The notes under the pieces: model-generated
What the model saw: only the letters and a program-made list of their open reading frames with translations
Told to the model about the DNA's origin: nothing
Database searches by the model: none
From: DASRQZ01 sp964571275
GTDB lineage: Bacteria > Myxococcota_A > Polyangia > Fen-1088
Assembly (NCBI GenBank): GCA_964571275.1
Contig: CAZNCQ010000129.1
Coordinates: 1-19,501 of the forward strand
Reading direction: 5' to 3'
DNA: 19,501 nucleotides
Position numbers and translations under genes: made by a program
Shown here: positions 13,055 to 19,501 of the stretch, in pieces
How positions within the stretch are numbered: the stretch's first letter is position 1
How the letters are laid out: each line of letters opens with the position of its first letter

Positions 13055-13909
13055 TCACCCCGCGCCGCGCGGGCCCAGGAAACGGATCAGGTTCGACAGC
13101 GTCGCGCGCATCTCGCTGCGCTTGATGATCCGATCGAGGAAGCCGTGGTCCAGCAGGAACTCGGCGCGCTGGAACCCTGGCGGCAGGCGCTGGCGGATGG
13201 TGTTCTGGATGACGCGCGCGCCGGCGAAGCCGATCAGCGCCTTGGGCTCGGCCACGATCACGTCGCCGAGCATCGCGAAGCTCGCGGCCACGCCGCCGGT
13301 CGTCGGGTGCAGCAGCACGGAGAGGTACGGCAGCCCGGCCTCGCGCAGCCGGCCCAGCGCCGCCGACGTCTTCGCCATCTGCATCAGCGACAGCACGCCC
13401 TCTTGCATGCGGGCTCCACCCGACGCCGAGCAGATGATCGCCGTGCGCCGGCGCGCGAGCGCGCGCTCGAAGACGCGCGTGATCTTCTCGCCGACGACCG
13501 AGCCCATCGAGCCGCCCATGAACTCGAACACGAAGACGCCGATCTCGACCGGCTGGCCTTCGATGCGGCCCGACGCGCAGCGGATCGCATCGACCTGTCC
13601 GCCGCCACGCCGCGCGGAACGCAAGCGCTCGGCGTAGCGCTTCGTATCCTTGAAGCCGAGCGGATCGATGCTCTCGATGGTCGCGTCCTCTTCCTCGATT
13701 CCGTCGGGGTCGAGCAGCAGCTGCAAGCGCGCGACGGCCGTCATCGGAAAGTGGTGCTCGCAGTGCGGGCAGACCTGAGCCGTCTTTTCCAGGTCGGCAG
13801 TGAGCAGCGCCGCGCGGCACCCGGGGCACTTGGTGAACACCCCGACCGGCACGCTGCGCTTTTCGGCGCCGAGCTCGTCTTCGCTGTCGTCTCGTCGATA
13901 CCAGGCCAT
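13055..13909 (-). CDS. accD: Acetyl-CoA carboxylase carboxyltransferase subunit beta
   Basis: A 284-residue protein that, with AccA, transfers the carboxyl group from biotin-BCCP to acetyl-CoA to make malonyl-CoA, the first step of fatty-acid synthesis. The N-terminal zinc ribbon is intact with C28, C31, C47 and C50 (KCPGCR and VCPHCEHHF). The crotonase-like core includes FEFMGGSMGSVVGEKI, ICSASGGARMQEG, HPTTGGVAASFAMLGD and GFAGARVI, which form the acyl-CoA and oxyanion site. The ATG at 13909 precedes the usual MAW start of AccD; the longer reading to 14005 crosses the promoter region and is rejected. folC follows in the same direction. The 75-base gap to the divergent 118-residue gene holds promoters for both sides. 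Confidence 0.97.
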   Translation of the reverse strand: MAWYRRDDSEDELGAEKRSVPVGVFTKCPGCRAALLTADLEKTAQVCPHCEHHFPMTAVARLQLLLDPDGIEEEDATIESIDPLGFKDTKRYAERLRSARRGGGQVDAIRCASGRIEGQPVEIGVFVFEFMGGSMGSVVGEKITRVFERALARRRTAIICSASGGARMQEGVLSLMQMAKTSAALGRLREAGLPYLSVLLHPTTGGVAASFAMLGDVIVAEPKALIGFAGARVIQNTIRQRLPPGFQRAEFLLDHGFLDRIIKRSEMRATLSNLIRFLGPRGAG

Positions 13910-13926
13910 GGAATTGAGGCGCGCGG

Positions 13927-13932
13927 AGAATA
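13927..13932 (-). promoter_or_regulatory. Candidate -10 box of the accD-folC operon
   Basis: TATTCT on the minus strand (13932-13927) lies 17 bases before the accD ATG, giving a predicted leader of about ten bases with no Shine-Dalgarno sequence. No convincing -35 box is visible at the usual distance, so the assignment is tentative. Confidence 0.35.
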
Positions 13933-13972
13933 GCACCCCACGATTGTTCGCGGTCACGCCGATGGTATTTGT

Positions 13973-13978
13973 TATGCT
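13973..13978 (+). promoter_or_regulatory. Candidate -10 box of the purM operon, six bases before a GTG start
   Basis: TATGCT (13973-13978) ends six bases before the GTG at 13985, the same tight spacing seen at the 11480 and 2733 starts. The upstream sequence has no good -35 box. It shares a short divergent region with the accD promoter. Confidence 0.35.
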
Positions 13979-13984
13979 GCCCGC

Positions 13985-14341
13985 GTGCATTTCGGCGCAT
14001 GGCATCCGATTGGGGACGCGGGCACCGCCGCGCCCGAGGAAGGCGGCGTGCTACAGGCACGCGCCGAGGGGGTGATGGACTACGAGACGGGGCGGAGCGC
14101 CATGGTTTTCTACGCCTGTTCGCGACCCGGCGAGACCTTGCGCGGCTACGTGGGGGGCCGCGGGGCGCGCCAGCTGCGCCGCGCCGTGGCCGCGGGCGCG
14201 CGCTGGATCCGGTTCGCCGAGGCGCCCGAGCCCGACGACGAGCTCGACCGCCTGCTCAAGGGCTTCGTCGAGCGCTTCGGCTCGCCGCCCATCAACAACG
14301 CCGGGCCGGCCGCGGGTCGCCGCCGCCACGACGAGGAGTGA
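13985..14341 (+). CDS. Unknown 118-residue protein translated upstream of purM
   Basis: I do not recognise a family. The N-terminus to residue 35 is ordinary soluble sequence with no signal peptide. The middle, AMVFYACSRPGETLRGYVG followed by RQLRRAVAAGARWIRF, looks like a small alpha/beta fold with a conserved-looking Cys and an Arg-rich helix. The C-terminal helix DELDRLLKGFVERFG ends in a polar basic/acidic tail. A GTG start at 13985 follows a -10-like box; an in-frame ATG at 14074 (MDYETGRSAM) could give a shorter protein starting at the compact domain. It ends one base before purM, and its last codons contain the purM ribosome site, so it is translationally tied to purine synthesis genes. 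No catalytic function can be assigned. Confidence 0.65.
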   Translation: MHFGAWHPIGDAGTAAPEEGGVLQARAEGVMDYETGRSAMVFYACSRPGETLRGYVGGRGARQLRRAVAAGARWIRFAEAPEPDDELDRLLKGFVERFGSPPINNAGPAAGRRRHDEE

Positions 14342-14342
14342 C

Positions 14343-15389
14343 ATGGCCGGAGTGACGTACCGCGACGCCGGCGTCGACATCGACGCCGGTGACAGCCTGG
14401 TCGAACGCATCAAGCCGCACGTCAAGCGCACGATGCGGCGCGAGGTCATGACCGACCTCGGCGGCTTCGCCGGCCTGTGCGCGATCCCGGCCGGATATCG
14501 CGAGCCGCTCCTGGTGTCGTGCACCGACGGCGTGGGCACCAAGCTCAAGCTGGCGTTTCTCACCGGCCGCCACGACACCGTCGGCGTCGATCTCGTCGCC
14601 ATGAACGTCAACGACCTGGTCGTGTGCGGCGCCGAGCCGCTGTTCTTCCTCGACTACTTCGCCTCGGGGCGCCTCGACGTCGGCGTCGCGGAGCGCGTGA
14701 TCGCCGGCATCGCCGACGGCTGCCAGGAGGCGGGCTGCGCGCTGGTCGGCGGCGAGACCGCCGAGCTGCCCGGGTTCTATGCCGATGGTGAGTACGACCT
14801 GGCCGGCTTCTGCGTCGGCATCGTCGAGCGCAGCCGCCGCGTCGACGGCCGCGCGATCCAGGTCGGCGATCGGCTGCTGGGCCTGGCATCGTCGGGATTC
14901 CACTCGAACGGTTACTCGCTGGTGCGCCACGTGCTGCTCGACAAGATGGCGCTGCGTCTCGACGAGACGCCTCCCGGATTGGACGCGCCGCTGGGCGACG
15001 TGCTGTTGCGCCCGACGCGCATCTACGTGCGCGCCATGCGACGCCTGGCGGCCGCCGACCTCCTGCGCGGAGCGGCGCACATCACTGGCGGCGGACTCGT
15101 CGACAACCCGCCGCGCATGATCCCGGGCGATGCCAGGCTCAAGCTGCAGATCGACGTCGGCAGCTGGACCGTGCCGCCGGTGTTCGACTTGCTCGCGCGC
15201 GGGGGCGGCGTCGCTCCCGACGAGATGCTGCGCACGTTCAACATGGGCCTCGGCATGCTGGTCTGCGTGCCGGCGGCGCGCGCGGGCGAAGCGCGCACGC
15301 TGCTCGAGCAGGAGGGTGAGACCGTGTTCGATGTGGGCGAGGTCGCTGCGTCCGATCGGGTCGACGCGCCGGTCGAGCTGCGGCGATGA
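14343..15389 (+). CDS. purM: Phosphoribosylformylglycinamidine cyclo-ligase (AIR synthase)
   Basis: A 348-residue cytoplasmic enzyme for the fifth step of purine synthesis, ATP-dependent closure of FGAM to AIR. Seen are YRDAGVDIDAGDSLV at the N-terminus, the nucleotide segment CTDGVGTKLKLA, VAMNVNDLVVCGAEPLFFLDY, GGETAELPGFY, GLASSGFHSNGYSLVR and ITGGGLVDNPPRMIP, all hallmarks of PurM. Length is normal. GAGGAG (14333-14338) is a strong Shine-Dalgarno for the ATG at 14343, and the upstream stop is one base away. The TGA overlaps the purN start as ATGA, so the two are translationally coupled. Confidence 0.98.
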   Translation: MAGVTYRDAGVDIDAGDSLVERIKPHVKRTMRREVMTDLGGFAGLCAIPAGYREPLLVSCTDGVGTKLKLAFLTGRHDTVGVDLVAMNVNDLVVCGAEPLFFLDYFASGRLDVGVAERVIAGIADGCQEAGCALVGGETAELPGFYADGEYDLAGFCVGIVERSRRVDGRAIQVGDRLLGLASSGFHSNGYSLVRHVLLDKMALRLDETPPGLDAPLGDVLLRPTRIYVRAMRRLAAADLLRGAAHITGGGLVDNPPRMIPGDARLKLQIDVGSWTVPPVFDLLARGGGVAPDEMLRTFNMGLGMLVCVPAARAGEARTLLEQEGETVFDVGEVAASDRVDAPVELRR

Positions 15390-16024
15390 ACATCGCGGTC
15401 CTGGCGTCGGGCAGCGGGACCAACTTACAGGCGCTGATCGACAGCGCCGCGCGCGGCGAGCTGGGACCGGCGCGGCTCGCGGTGGTCGGCGTCAACGTCG
15501 CCGACTGCCCCGCGCTCGGGCGCGCGCAGGCCGCGAACCTGCCGACGTTCGTCGTCGACCATCGTCGCTTCGCCGCGCGCGACGACTTCGATCGCGCGCT
15601 GGTCGCGGCGCTGGATCTACACCGGGTCGACCTGGTCGTGCTCGCGGGCTTCATGCGGCTGCTCGGGCCGGCATTCCTGGACCGCTTCGGCGGGCGCGTG
15701 ATCAACATCCACCCGGCGCTGCTGCCCGCGTTTCCCGGCGTCCACGCGCAAAGACAAGCGGCGGCGTACGGCGTGAAGCTGTCGGGCTGCACCGTCCACT
15801 TCGTGGAAGCGGGTGTCGACAGCGGGCCGGTCATCGCGCAAGCGGCGGTGCCGGTGCGCGACGACGACGACGAGGAGTCGCTGTCGGCCCGCATCCTGGT
15901 CGAGGAGCACCGCCTGCTGCCGTCGGTGGTGCGCGCCCTGGCCGAGGGACGGGTCACCTCCGACGGTCGTCGCGTTCGCATCACCGGGAGCTGGCCGATG
16001 GGGGAATCGCTGCGCAGTATGTAA
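15386..16024 (+). CDS. purN: Phosphoribosylglycinamide formyltransferase (GART)
   Basis: A 212-residue enzyme that transfers the formyl group of 10-formyl-THF to GAR, the third step of purine synthesis. The phosphate-binding LASGSGTNLQALI is at the N-terminus. The catalytic triad matches E. coli with a one-residue shift: Asn107 and His109 in VINIHPALLPAFPG, and Asp145 in EAGVDSGPVI. The VHAQRQAAAYGVKLSG segment is typical. The start overlaps the purM stop by four bases. Where many homologues carry an SN pair after the second strand, this protein has GVNVADCPALGRA, an ordinary variation. Its cofactor depends on one-carbon units from GlyA and on folates made by FolC, both encoded nearby. Confidence 0.97.
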   Translation: MNIAVLASGSGTNLQALIDSAARGELGPARLAVVGVNVADCPALGRAQAANLPTFVVDHRRFAARDDFDRALVAALDLHRVDLVVLAGFMRLLGPAFLDRFGGRVINIHPALLPAFPGVHAQRQAAAYGVKLSGCTVHFVEAGVDSGPVIAQAAVPVRDDDDEESLSARILVEEHRLLPSVVRALAEGRVTSDGRRVRITGSWPMGESLRSM

Positions 16025-16090
16025 CCGGAGCGGTTGACGCGAGGTCAGCGGGCAAGCGCATCGTCTGTGGCGGCGATCGGTGACTGGCAT

Positions 16091-17602
16091 ATGGACACCA
16101 ACTTTTACGACGTCATCGTTTGCGGGTCCGAGCTGGCGGGCCTGGTGTCGGCGGCGCTGCTCGCGCGGCGCGGACTGCGCGTGCTGCTCCTCGGGCACGA
16201 CACCGATCGACCGAGCTTCGACGCTGGCGGTATCGCGCTCTCGCGCGCGCCGGCGCTGCTGCCGGCGCTGGAGTCGCAGCTGGTCGGGCGGGTGCTCACC
16301 GAGCTCAACTGCGTCCAGGTCGTGCGCCGGCGCGCGCCCGTCCTCAGTCCCGGCTTCCAGGTCGTGATGCCGCGCCGCCGCTTCGATCTGCTCGCCGAGC
16401 GCGAGCCGGCGCGCCGCGAGCTCGGCCGCGAGTTTCCCGGCGACATCGACGCCATCGAGGCGGCCATGGATCGTCTGGTCGCCGCCAGCGGGCTGCTGGA
16501 CGCGCCGCTCGGCTCGGAGCTGACGCTGCCGCCCGACGGATTCTGGGAGCGGCGCGAGGTCGCGCGCCTGGAATCGCTGCTGCCGGCGCCGGGCACCGAC
16601 CTGCTGGCGCCGCTGCCGGCCGGTCACCCGATGCGTGCGGCCCTGGCGGCGCCGGGCGCGATGTCGACGGCGCTGGTGCCCGGCGACCTCGGCACCGTCG
16701 GCGAGGCGCGCGCCTTCGATCAGGCGCGGCGCGGGCTGCACCGGCTGGAGGGCGGATACGCCGGCCTGTGCGCGCTGCTGCTCGAACGGCTGGAGACCTT
16801 CTCCGGCGAGAGGCGCGAGAAGGTGGTGCCCGTCGAGGTCGTGATGAAGCGCGGCCGCGCCGCCGGTATCCGCGTCCGCCCGCGCGACGAGACCATCGGC
16901 TGCCAGCACCTCATCTGGGCGGGGCCGGCGCCGGCGATGCTGGCCATCTGCCCCGAAAAGCCGGCGCGCAAGGGACGCGACGGCGGCGAAGGGCTGCGAA
17001 TCAACGGCTATCGCTACGCACTGTCGATGCTGGTGCCGCCGGACGCGCTCCCCGAAGGCATGGCGAGCCGCGTGTTCGTGATCGGCGATCCGGCTCGGCC
17101 GCTGGTCGAGGACAACGCCGTCGCGATCACCGTCGGCCAGCCGGCGCCGCGCGACCCGGGGCGCGTGCCGGTGTGGGCGGAGTGCCTGCTGCCGGCGCCG
17201 GCGGTCGATGCCGGTCCGGGCTACCTGCGCGCCATGCGCGCGCGGGTGCGCAAGCAGATCGGCCGCGTGCTGCCGTTTCTGAACCAGCACCTCATCGTGC
17301 TGGCATCGCCGTTCGATGGGCTGCCGCCCGAGATCCCGGGCTCGGCCAAGGCTCCGGTCGCGACGCCGCCGATCCCGATGCCGGCGGTCTACGCGGCCGA
17401 GCGGCCGCGCCCGCTCGATCTCGGCGGATTGCCGCACGCGCCCGGCATCAAGAACCTCTGGCATGTCGGACGCGAGAACCTGCCCGGCCTGAGCCTGGAA
17501 GGCGAGCTGGTCTCGGCCTGGAGCGTGGCGCGCCTGGTGACCGGTGGAACCACGGCCAAGCGCGACCTGCGCGGCCGCGACGTCCTGCTCAGCGAAGGCT
17601 GA
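16091..17602 (+). CDS. FAD-dependent oxidoreductase, phytoene dehydrogenase-like
   Basis: A 503-residue flavoprotein. The N-terminal Rossmann segment reads YDVIVCGSELAGLVSAALLARRG; the dinucleotide loop is GSELAG (residues 12-17), with Glu in place of the usual second Gly. The C-terminus, GIKNLWHVGRENLPGLSLEGELVSAWSVARLV, is the second FAD-binding block typical of CrtI/amine-oxidase-like proteins, where a Gly-Leu-Glu-Gly turn contacts the flavin. The middle is divergent, so the substrate cannot be named; no carotenoid genes are nearby. The ATG at 16091 was chosen over the TTG at 16034: it sits five residues before the first Rossmann strand and GGTGA lies eight bases upstream. A TTGACG at 16034 may be a -35 box, without a clear -10. 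It follows purN by 66 bases and converges on the PilZ gene. Confidence 0.88.
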   Translation: MDTNFYDVIVCGSELAGLVSAALLARRGLRVLLLGHDTDRPSFDAGGIALSRAPALLPALESQLVGRVLTELNCVQVVRRRAPVLSPGFQVVMPRRRFDLLAEREPARRELGREFPGDIDAIEAAMDRLVAASGLLDAPLGSELTLPPDGFWERREVARLESLLPAPGTDLLAPLPAGHPMRAALAAPGAMSTALVPGDLGTVGEARAFDQARRGLHRLEGGYAGLCALLLERLETFSGERREKVVPVEVVMKRGRAAGIRVRPRDETIGCQHLIWAGPAPAMLAICPEKPARKGRDGGEGLRINGYRYALSMLVPPDALPEGMASRVFVIGDPARPLVEDNAVAITVGQPAPRDPGRVPVWAECLLPAPAVDAGPGYLRAMRARVRKQIGRVLPFLNQHLIVLASPFDGLPPEIPGSAKAPVATPPIPMPAVYAAERPRPLDLGGLPHAPGIKNLWHVGRENLPGLSLEGELVSAWSVARLVTGGTTAKRDLRGRDVLLSEG

Positions 17603-17613
17603 CGAACCCTTGA

Positions 17614-17994
17614 CTAGCCTCTGGCGCCCGCGCGCGCGACGCGGTTCTTGGCGACGCGGCGGCAAAACGCGGCGATGGCCCGCTCGTGCTCGGGGCGCAG
17701 CGCGATGAAGCCGACGCCGGTGCGCCGGAACGAGCCCGCGGTGGTGTCATGGGTGACCACCGCGTCGGCGACGATCTCTTCGCGCGTGCCCGGCAGCTCG
17801 AAGCGAAGCGCCACGGCCGTGCGCGGCGACTGCGATTGATCGCGCAAGCGCCGGATCGCCATGCCGCCGGGGCCGATGTCCTCGGCCTGGCACAGCTCCA
17901 CCCGGCCGTCTGAGGACTGCTTCACCGCGAACGTCGCCGCGATTCGCAGGCCCTGGCGCCGCTCGCGCAACGTCTTCCGGCGCTCCATGCTCAT
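17614..17994 (-). CDS. PilZ-domain protein with a degenerate c-di-GMP motif
   Basis: A 126-residue cytoplasmic protein with a single PilZ beta-barrel. The N-terminal RRKTLRERR supplies the arginine cluster of the RxxxR motif, and AEDIGPGGMAIR sits where the (D/N)xSxxG motif belongs. Gly replaces the usual Ser, so cyclic di-GMP binding may be weakened or altered. VTHDTTAGSFRRTGVGFIAL is the closing strand pair typical of myxobacterial-type PilZ proteins, followed by a C-terminal helix. Two starts six bases apart are possible: ATG at 17994, or ATG at 17988, which has AGG at a better distance (17998-17996). It lies eleven bases from the convergent FAD gene and downstream of the zinc ribbon gene. 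Confidence 0.88.
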   Translation of the reverse strand: MSMERRKTLRERRQGLRIAATFAVKQSSDGRVELCQAEDIGPGGMAIRRLRDQSQSPRTAVALRFELPGTREEIVADAVVTHDTTAGSFRRTGVGFIALRPEHERAIAAFCRRVAKNRVARAGARG

Positions 17995-18004
17995 ACCTGA
18001 TGGT

Positions 18005-18010
18005 AAAATA
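18005..18010 (-). promoter_or_regulatory. Candidate -10 box of the PilZ gene
   Basis: TATTTT on the minus strand lies ten bases before the first PilZ ATG. It lies in AT-rich sequence after a T7 run and predicts a very short leader. No good -35 hexamer is visible. Confidence 0.35.
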
Positions 18011-18025
18011 TCCACCGGCCGACGC

Positions 18026-18052
18026 AAAAAAATCGATCGGGGCCCCTACCCG
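18026..18052 (-). terminator. Weak intrinsic terminator after the zinc ribbon gene
   Basis: On the minus strand CGGG (18052-18049) can pair with CCCG (18041-18038) around a seven-base loop, and a run of seven T follows at 18032-18026. The T-run and its place just after the stop at 18064 favour a terminator. The four-pair stem is short. Confidence 0.3.
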
Positions 18053-18063
18053 CGGTTGCGTAG

Positions 18064-18234
18064 CTAGGTTGTCGGCTGGGCTTCTTCGATGATGAAGTTC
18101 GGGATGTCGTCGGTGATCCGATAGGCCAGCTGGCAGCGCGGGCACTCGAAGGCGGTCTCATCGGGCCGGAGGTTGAGTCCCCCCTTGCACTTCGGGCAAG
18201 CGAGGATCTCGATGAGCTCCTTGTTCAATCCCAT
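18064..18234 (-). CDS. Trm112/YcaR-type small zinc ribbon protein
   Basis: A 56-residue protein of the Trm112 (UPF0434) family. The sequence ELIEILACPKCKGGL, then ECPRCQLAYRITDDIPNFI, is the classical pattern: two CPxC knuckles with cysteines at 13, 16, 31 and 34, ending in DGIP-like DDIP. All four metal ligands are present, whereas some enterobacterial members have lost part of the set. Eukaryotic and archaeal Trm112 stabilises and activates several RNA and protein methyltransferases; the role in bacteria is poorly defined. The frame stays open upstream to 19476, but that is a GC-rich shadow of the Fe-S gene, and the ATG at 18234 is the family start. Confidence 0.92.
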   Translation of the reverse strand: MGLNKELIEILACPKCKGGLNLRPDETAFECPRCQLAYRITDDIPNFIIEEAQPTT

Positions 18235-18241
18235 GGCCGAT

Positions 18242-18271
18242 TGTTTACAACGGCTGCGGCCGGGACGGCAA
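18242..18271 (-). promoter_or_regulatory. Candidate promoter of the zinc ribbon gene, predicting a leaderless start
   Basis: On the minus strand TTGCCG (18271-18266), an 18-base spacer and TAAACA (18247-18242) end seven bases before the ATG. The -10 box overlaps a small dyad, TTGT-NN-ACAA (18241-18250), that could also be an operator half-pair. Both assignments rest on short matches. Confidence 0.35.
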
Positions 18272-18330
18272 CATCGTCGGCGCAATTCGCGTGGCGCCGG
18301 CCGCTGCGTTACGATTCTCGAGGCTAACCC

Positions 18331-19501
18331 ATGAAACGAATCATCTTCGCCCTGGTGTTGGCGGCGGCGCTGGCGATGTTCGCCTGGACGCTGCGCCGCT
18401 TCGGCCGCCTCATCGCCCACGGCCGCCCCGAGAGCCGCACCGACCGCACGGGCGACCGGCTGGAATCGGTCTGGGCGTACTTCTTCGGCCAGAAGAAGGT
18501 CGTCGAGAAGACCACCCTGCCCGCCCGCCGCTGGCCGCGCTTCGTCACCGCCATGGGCAGTAAGTATCACTTCGTGATCTTCTGGGGCTTCATCATCATC
18601 ACCGTCGGCACGGGCGAGACGCTGCTGCAGGGCCTGGTGCCGTCGTTCTCGCTCGCGGGCGTGCTCGGCGAGCGGATCGGCGAAGGCGTCTACACCGCGA
18701 TCGACGTCTGCACGCTGCTGGTGCTGCTGACGATCGGCTTCGCGGTCTTCCGCCGCACGGTGCTGCGCCCGCGCCTCATCCCCATGAGCCGCGACGCCGC
18801 CGCGATCCTGGGCGCGATCGCGGCGCTCATGATCTCGCACTACGGCATCCACGGCCTGCGCGGCGTGGCCGACGGCGCGCCCGAGGAGGGCTACCCGATC
18901 TCCGGCGCCCTCACCGCGGCGCTGGCCGGCCTGCCGCGCGCGACCGCCGGCGCGCTCTCCGAGGCGTCGTGGTGGTTCCACGTCGTGGTCGTGCTCGCCT
19001 TCCTGAACTACCTGCTCTACTCGAAGCACAGCCACATCCTGGCCGCGCTCCCCAACATCTATTTCCGACAGCTGGGCCAGCGCGGCGTCATGCCCAAGCT
19101 CAACATGGAGGCCGACGACATCGCCGCCACCGGCGTGGTGCAGCAGTGGCCAGACTTCACCTGGAAGTCGCTGCTCGACGGCTACGCCTGCACGGAGTGC
19201 GCGCGCTGTTCGAACTTTTGCCCCGCGTACAACACCGGCAAGCCGCTGTCTCCGATGCAGGTCATTCACGACGTACGCGACGACATGCGCACGCGCATGC
19301 CGGATCGCGGGCCGCTCGACGTGCTCATCGATCGCTTCCAGCACGGGTCGCCGGCGGGCGACAACGCGACCGACAAGGTCATGCCCCTCATCGGCGGCCG
19401 CACCACCGAGGACGTGCTCTGGGCCTGCACGACCTGCGGCGCCTGTCAGGAGGTCTGCCCGGTCTTCATCGACCACCCGACCAAGATCATCCAGATGCGC
19501 C
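18331..19501 (+). CDS. Membrane-bound (Fe-S) oxidoreductase, FadF/HdrD-like (C-terminus beyond the window)
   Basis: The first 390 residues of a larger protein. The membrane domain has hydrophobic segments at about residues 4-21, 81-98, 119-140, 155-171 and 215-230 and resembles the cytochrome b (NarI-like) subunit of nitrate reductase, with histidines at 80, 170, 174, 217, 233 and 235 as possible haem ligands. A cytoplasmic ferredoxin-like domain follows with two [4Fe-4S] motifs: CTECARCSNFCP (C287, C290, C293, C297) and CTTCGACQEVCP (C366, C369, C372, C376). In this family CCG cysteine domains come next, outside the window. Members pass electrons between flavoproteins (such as ETF in fatty-acid oxidation) and the quinone pool. 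GAGG at 18320-18323, seven bases from the ATG, supports the start. Confidence 0.92.
   Translation, partial: MKRIIFALVLAAALAMFAWTLRRFGRLIAHGRPESRTDRTGDRLESVWAYFFGQKKVVEKTTLPARRWPRFVTAMGSKYHFVIFWGFIIITVGTGETLLQGLVPSFSLAGVLGERIGEGVYTAIDVCTLLVLLTIGFAVFRRTVLRPRLIPMSRDAAAILGAIAALMISHYGIHGLRGVADGAPEEGYPISGALTAALAGLPRATAGALSEASWWFHVVVVLAFLNYLLYSKHSHILAALPNIYFRQLGQRGVMPKLNMEADDIAATGVVQQWPDFTWKSLLDGYACTECARCSNFCPAYNTGKPLSPMQVIHDVRDDMRTRMPDRGPLDVLIDRFQHGSPAGDNATDKVMPLIGGRTTEDVLWACTTCGACQEVCPVFIDHPTKIIQMR

Noticed and set aside
15617..17665. A 682-residue minus-strand open frame across purN and the FAD gene
   Set aside because: Gln/Arg/His-rich shadow sequence; both genes on the plus strand have intact catalytic or cofactor motifs.
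18235..19476. Upstream extension of the zinc ribbon protein to 470 residues
   Set aside because: The extension is antisense to the Fe-S oxidoreductase and has shadow composition; family length is about 60 residues and a promoter-like region precedes the ATG at 18234.

Overview
The window is GC-rich, densely coded DNA from a Gram-negative bacterium. I infer Myxococcota (former Deltaproteobacteria). The grounds are the lipoprotein with an Asp/Gly-rich linker, Ig-like domains and a thrombospondin-type-3-like calcium motif; a secreted C-x5-C-x5-C-x5-C motif; a PilZ protein; and accD next to folC. This is inference without database support. I saw no tRNA, rRNA, CRISPR array, transposase or prophage gene.

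Layout. (1) 1-2465, minus strand: a tight three-gene operon of a Gfo/Idh/MocA dehydrogenase, a CDP-alcohol phosphatidyltransferase and a class III aminotransferase cut by the window edge. It could build an amino-polyol phospholipid head group. (2) 2696-4570, plus strand: glyA (serine hydroxymethyltransferase) on a promoter that predicts a nearly leaderless mRNA, then a small exported protein. (3) 4680-8528, plus strand: a 1282-residue exported protein made almost wholly of about 60 degenerate aromatic/proline beta-repeats of about 18 residues. It converges on a 760-residue multi-domain lipoprotein (8536-10818, minus). (4) 10819-11721: a small exported protein with a possible AMIN-like fold, flanked by two palindromic intergenic elements, one an 80-bp nested imperfect palindrome. 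(5) 11722-13909, minus strand: accD then folC. Between them are four copies of an 11-bp repeat that form three chained five-codon mini-ORFs ending exactly on the folC start codon. A second, unrelated 11-bp repeat sits on the folC stop codon. (6) 13985-17602, plus strand: an unknown 118-residue protein, purM, purN and an FAD oxidoreductase. (7) 17614-18234, minus strand: a PilZ protein and a Trm112/YcaR-type zinc ribbon protein. (8) 18331 to the right edge, plus strand: a membrane Fe-S oxidoreductase, truncated.

Links between genes. GlyA makes one-carbon folate units, FolC polyglutamylates folates, PurN uses 10-formyl-THF and PurM follows in purine synthesis, so much of the housekeeping content is folate and purine metabolism. 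AccD starts fatty-acid synthesis. The centre of the window is a cell-envelope block of unknown purpose.

Most worth a second look are the mini-ORF ladder before folC, the giant aromatic repeat protein, the 80-bp palindrome, the possible head-group operon, and -10 boxes that lie only 6-8 nt from several start codons.
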